DNA of 8,989 bases, taken from positions 1 through 8,989 of the forward strand of contig CAZJBA010000128.1 of the NCBI GenBank assembly GCA_964544065.1. The letters are read 5' to 3'. Position 1 is the stretch's first letter, and the number at the start of each line of letters is the position of its first letter. The position numbers and the translations under genes are program-made. Positions 5,727 through 8,989 of this stretch are shown here, piece by piece. This DNA comes from JAYELX01 sp964544065. GTDB lineage: Bacteria; Chloroflexota; Anaerolineae; Anaerolineales; UBA11858. The notes under the pieces are model-generated. The model made no database searches. It was not told the DNA's origin and saw nothing but the letters and a program-made list of their open reading frames with translations.

Positions 5727-8700
5727 ATGAAGCAACTTAGGAATGCTTGGAAGAGAAAACATTCGTTGTTGGGCCTCATGGCGATCGCGTTGCTAACTGC
5801 CGTTATTGCTTGTACCCTTGTCCCCGCGCTGTCGGACGATGACGATAACGGTGGGAAAATTGTTCCCATGGGACAGGCCGATGATACCAGCACAGATGCT
5901 CAAATCTCTTCCCTTGAGGGGAACGGCGATGACGATGATGACGAGCCGGGATTGTCGATCCGGCTGAGTGAGGGCAAGGATCAACCTCAAGAAGCGGAAC
6001 CGCTGCCCGTGGCCACGGGTGTCCCGCTCTCCCTCGAAGAGGCGGAACGCGTCCTGGCGCGGTTGCCGGTCTTGACCGCCGAACCCGAGGATGAAGCCGA
6101 GTTCCGCCTCCCGGAGGAACCGCTGCCGCCTCCCCGCCCGGGCGAGACCGTGGATCAGGCCTTTCCGCCTCCCGATCAGGCCGGAGAAGCACAACCGGTT
6201 GAAGCAGGGCCGCTGGAGGTGCTGCGCTACGCCCCCGAGGGCGATGTGGCCATTGCTCCCTTCATCAACGTGACCTTCAACCAACCGATGGTGCCTCTCG
6301 ATACCCTCGAAGGCTTGACCAACGAGGACGTACCCGTCCGGATCGAGCCGGAGCTTCCCGGCACCTGGCGCTGGCTGGGGACCAAGACGCTCAATTTCCA
6401 ATCTGAATCCGAAGAGATCGACCGCCTGCCGATGGCCACGGCGTACACCGTGACCATCCCCGCCGGGGTGGAATCCGCCACCGGCGGCGTGCTCGCCGAG
6501 ACGGTCCAATTCACCTTCCGCACGCCCACACCGACGATTGAACGCTCTTATCCGACGTCGGATTCTCAGCCCCTGGAGCCGCTGTTCTTCGTCTCTTTTG
6601 ACCAACGCATTGATCCCGAAGCTGTCCTTGAAACCGTGCAGGTTCGGGCAAAAGGGGAGACCTTTGGTGTCGAGCTGGCCACGAAGGAGCAAATCGAAGC
6701 TGACGAAACGGTCAGCCGTTTGGCCGACAACGCCACCGAGGGCCGTTGGCTGGCCTTCCATGTACGGGAGCCTCTTCCGACCAATGCAACGGTCTCCGTG
6801 AATGTCGGGCCGGGCACCCCCTCGGCGGAGGGGCCGTTGGTCACCGAGCAAGTCCAGAGTTTCAGTTTCCAGACCTATGCCCCCTTGCAAATCGAGGATC
6901 AGAACTGTGATCGGCGTCAAGACGCATGTCCCCCCTTCTCGTCGCTGATGATCTACTTCAACAATCCCCTCGATGTGGCCGCCTTTGAGGAAGGCATGGT
7001 TCGGGTCGAGCCTTCTTTGCCCGGCGCTTCGGTCAACGTCGTCGGCAGCCAGATTCGAATCAGCGGGATGACCGCCGGTCAAACGACGTACACCGTCAGC
7101 GTCGATGGAGACGTTAAAGACGTTCATGGTCAAACCTTGGGGCCAGACGAAGAATTGAGATACTACATTGGTCCCGCCGAGCCGGTCTTGATCGGGCCGA
7201 ACGATGTTTTCGTCACCCTCGACCCCGTCGCCTCCGAACCGGTTTTGTCACTTTACACGATCAACTACAATCGCCTGGATGTGCAGATTTACGCCGTCGA
7301 GCCGACGGACTGGCCCGTGTTTCAGGAATACTTGCGCGAATACAACCGCACCGACGAGCCTGTGGAGCCGCCCGGTGAGCTTGTTCTCGACGAGACCCAG
7401 CGCTTTGAAGTCCCCGACGACACCCTCACCGAGGTGAGCATCAGCCTGAGCGAGGTGATGGAGGGCGACTATGGCCACTTTGTAATCGTTGCCAAACCTC
7501 CCAAGGGACTCTTCGAGGAAGACCGTTATTGGGAAACCGTCCAGGTCTGGGTGCAGGTCACACAACTTGGTCTGGATGCCTTCGCCGACCACAGCGATCT
7601 GGTCGTTTGGACCAACGCTTTGCAAGATGGCGCGCCCCTGGCCGATGTCAACATCGTCTCCCCTGATGGGGCGATCATTGGCGGTACGGACCAGCAGGGC
7701 GTGGCCCAACTCCCGATTCCCGGTAAAGGGCTCAGCTATCTGATCGGCCAACGCGGCCAAGATCAAGCCCTGTTGCCCTATTCCAATTACTATTGGGGTG
7801 ATGAGGGCTGGATACCTCGCTCGCTCGTCGATGAGTTGCGCTGGTACGTCTTCGATGATCGCAGGATGTATCGCCCCGGAGAAGAAGTTCACGTCAAAGG
7901 ATGGATGCGGCGCATCGGCGCGGGACAAGATGGCGATGTCGGCATGCCCGGCGATGCTGTCAATGCAGTCCGGTACCAGATCATCGGCCCACAGGGTAAC
8001 GAGTTCGACTCCGGGAGCGTCGAGGTCAACGCCTGGGGAGGCTTTGATTTCGCCTTGACCTTGCCCGAAAACATCAACCTTGGTCCCGCTCAAATCATGC
8101 TCTCTGCGGAAGGCACGTTAGCTAATTTGAGCGGCAACCGATACAATCACAGCTTCCAAATCCAGGAATTCCGCCGCCCGGAATTCGAGGTGTCTGCCCG
8201 CAACGAAACCACCGGGCCGTACTTCGTCCAGGATCATGCTGTTGTCGCCGTCGAGGCCGAGTACTATGCCGGTGGCCCTTTGCCCAACGCGGAGGTCAAT
8301 TGGAGGATCAACGCTTCGCCGACCAACTATCAACCGCCCAATTGGTCCGACTTCAGCTTTGGCTACTGGACTCCCTGGTGGTGGTTCTACGACATGGGCC
8401 CGGGCGGCGAGACCCGCACCCAAAACTTCACCGGCTCTACCGATGCCTCCGGCAATCATTATCTGCGTTTGGATTTTGATTCCGTTGACCAGCCCCGACC
8501 TTACAGCGTGATGGCCGAATCGACCGTCTTCGACGTCAATCGTCAGGCCTGGGCCGGGACGACCAGCTTGATGGTCCATCCGGCTGACCTCTATGTTGGT
8601 CTGCGTAGTGAACGTTATTTCGTCGAGCAGGGCACACCGTTGGAGATCGATCTGATCGTCACCGATCTGGACGGCAACCCGATCGCCGGAGAGACCATCG

Positions 8701-8989
8701 AGGTCGAGGCGTTCCGCCTGGTTTGGAAGAACACGCCCGACGGCTGGCAGGAGCAGGAAGAGGATCTTCAGACCTGTAGCCCGGAATCCGGCGAGGAGCC
8801 GGTCACCTGCACCTTCGAGACACCTGCGGGAGGCCGTTACCAGATCACCGCGACGATCACCGATCAGGCCGGGCGTCAAAACCAGAGCCGCATCACCCGC
8901 TGGGTCAGCGGCGGAGATCGCCCCCCAGCGCGGGAAGTGGAAAGAGAAACCGTCAACCTGATTCCGGACCAAGAGACATACCAGCCCGG
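5727..8989 (+). CDS. Alpha-2-macroglobulin family lipoprotein (3' truncated)
   Basis: The frame is open for 1,087 full codons and runs off the window. I read it codon by codon and found no stop or frameshift. Residues 1-29 form a lipoprotein signal: basic start, hydrophobic core, lipobox VIAC with Cys29. Acidic runs (D37-D40, D68-D72) and a Pro-rich stretch (about 129-155) act as a linker. Three Ig-like/MG-like repeats follow at about 161-265, 266-383 and 384-480, the first with TFNQPM. The macroglobulin signature YRPGEEVHVKG begins at 715, EFRRPEFEV starts at 814 and NYQPPNWSDFSFG follows. A further domain begins at the edge (YQPG, 1085). Family members often have 1,700-2,000 residues; the thioester region, if present, lies beyond the window. 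Bacterial forms are thought to trap foreign proteases at the envelope. AbiE neighbours it; no penicillin-binding protein gene is visible here. Confidence 0.93.
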   Translation, partial: MKQLRNAWKRKHSLLGLMAIALLTAVIACTLVPALSDDDDNGGKIVPMGQADDTSTDAQISSLEGNGDDDDDEPGLSIRLSEGKDQPQEAEPLPVATGVPLSLEEAERVLARLPVLTAEPEDEAEFRLPEEPLPPPRPGETVDQAFPPPDQAGEAQPVEAGPLEVLRYAPEGDVAIAPFINVTFNQPMVPLDTLEGLTNEDVPVRIEPELPGTWRWLGTKTLNFQSESEEIDRLPMATAYTVTIPAGVESATGGVLAETVQFTFRTPTPTIERSYPTSDSQPLEPLFFVSFDQRIDPEAVLETVQVRAKGETFGVELATKEQIEADETVSRLADNATEGRWLAFHVREPLPTNATVSVNVGPGTPSAEGPLVTEQVQSFSFQTYAPLQIEDQNCDRRQDACPPFSSLMIYFNNPLDVAAFEEGMVRVEPSLPGASVNVVGSQIRISGMTAGQTTYTVSVDGDVKDVHGQTLGPDEELRYYIGPAEPVLIGPNDVFVTLDPVASEPVLSLYTINYNRLDVQIYAVEPTDWPVFQEYLREYNRTDEPVEPPGELVLDETQRFEVPDDTLTEVSISLSEVMEGDYGHFVIVAKPPKGLFEEDRYWETVQVWVQVTQLGLDAFADHSDLVVWTNALQDGAPLADVNIVSPDGAIIGGTDQQGVAQLPIPGKGLSYLIGQRGQDQALLPYSNYYWGDEGWIPRSLVDELRWYVFDDRRMYRPGEEVHVKGWMRRIGAGQDGDVGMPGDAVNAVRYQIIGPQGNEFDSGSVEVNAWGGFDFALTLPENINLGPAQIMLSAEGTLANLSGNRYNHSFQIQEFRRPEFEVSARNETTGPYFVQDHAVVAVEAEYYAGGPLPNAEVNWRINASPTNYQPPNWSDFSFGYWTPWWWFYDMGPGGETRTQNFTGSTDASGNHYLRLDFDSVDQPRPYSVMAESTVFDVNRQAWAGTTSLMVHPADLYVGLRSERYFVEQGTPLEIDLIVTDLDGNPIAGETIEVEAFRLVWKNTPDGWQEQEEDLQTCSPESGEEPVTCTFETPAGGRYQITATITDQAGRQNQSRITRWVSGGDRPPAREVERETVNLIPDQETYQP

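Noticed and set aside
5793..7133. Long reverse-strand open frame (446 residues), with others at 7248-8093 and 8118-8972
   Set aside because: They lie opposite the continuous macroglobulin gene, have compositionally odd Gly/Arg/His-rich translations and show no family motif. They are antisense shadows of GC-rich coding sequence.

Overview
The window looks like part of a bacterial chromosome, most likely a Chloroflexota (Anaerolineae-type) genome from a metagenome assembly. This is inferred from protein style only: a lipoprotein with a long Thr/Pro linker before an SH3-like domain, a large alpha-2-macroglobulin lipoprotein, a GT39-like membrane protein and a GxxExxY gene among repeats. No rRNA, tRNA or marker gene is present. 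All recognisable genes lie on the + strand. A run of exactly 100 N (1960-2059) is a scaffold gap inside one gene.

Layout. 1-225: C-terminal end of a gene with a TPR-like helix pair. 226-954: a repeat-rich island with one small AT-rich gene (285-671) of the GxxExxY family, which has a PD-(D/E)xK-like core. An inverted 42-bp repeat lies to its left and three direct copies lie to its right. Each copy carries four ATCCG-like motifs in the same 9-10 bp phase. The spacers between the right-hand copies look like decayed 3' ends of the same gene family. 967-3882: a probable three-gene operon of a YgjP-type zinc metallopeptidase, a polytopic GT-C/GT39-like membrane protein interrupted by the gap, and an SH3-domain lipoprotein. 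3993-5578: a promoter and a complete AbiE-type toxin-antitoxin pair (abiEi antitoxin, abiEii nucleotidyltransferase toxin). 5727-8989: the first 1,087 codons of a very large lipoprotein of the bacterial alpha-2-macroglobulin family, which runs off the window.

How they may fit together. The metallopeptidase/membrane protein/lipoprotein cluster and the alpha-2-macroglobulin lipoprotein suggest cell-envelope functions. The AbiE pair is a self-contained defence or maintenance module between them. The GxxExxY island is the least explained part: a small nuclease-like gene bracketed by iteron-like inverted repeats next to the stop codon of its upstream neighbour resembles an undescribed or poorly described mobile or duplicating element. 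Mobility itself is inference.
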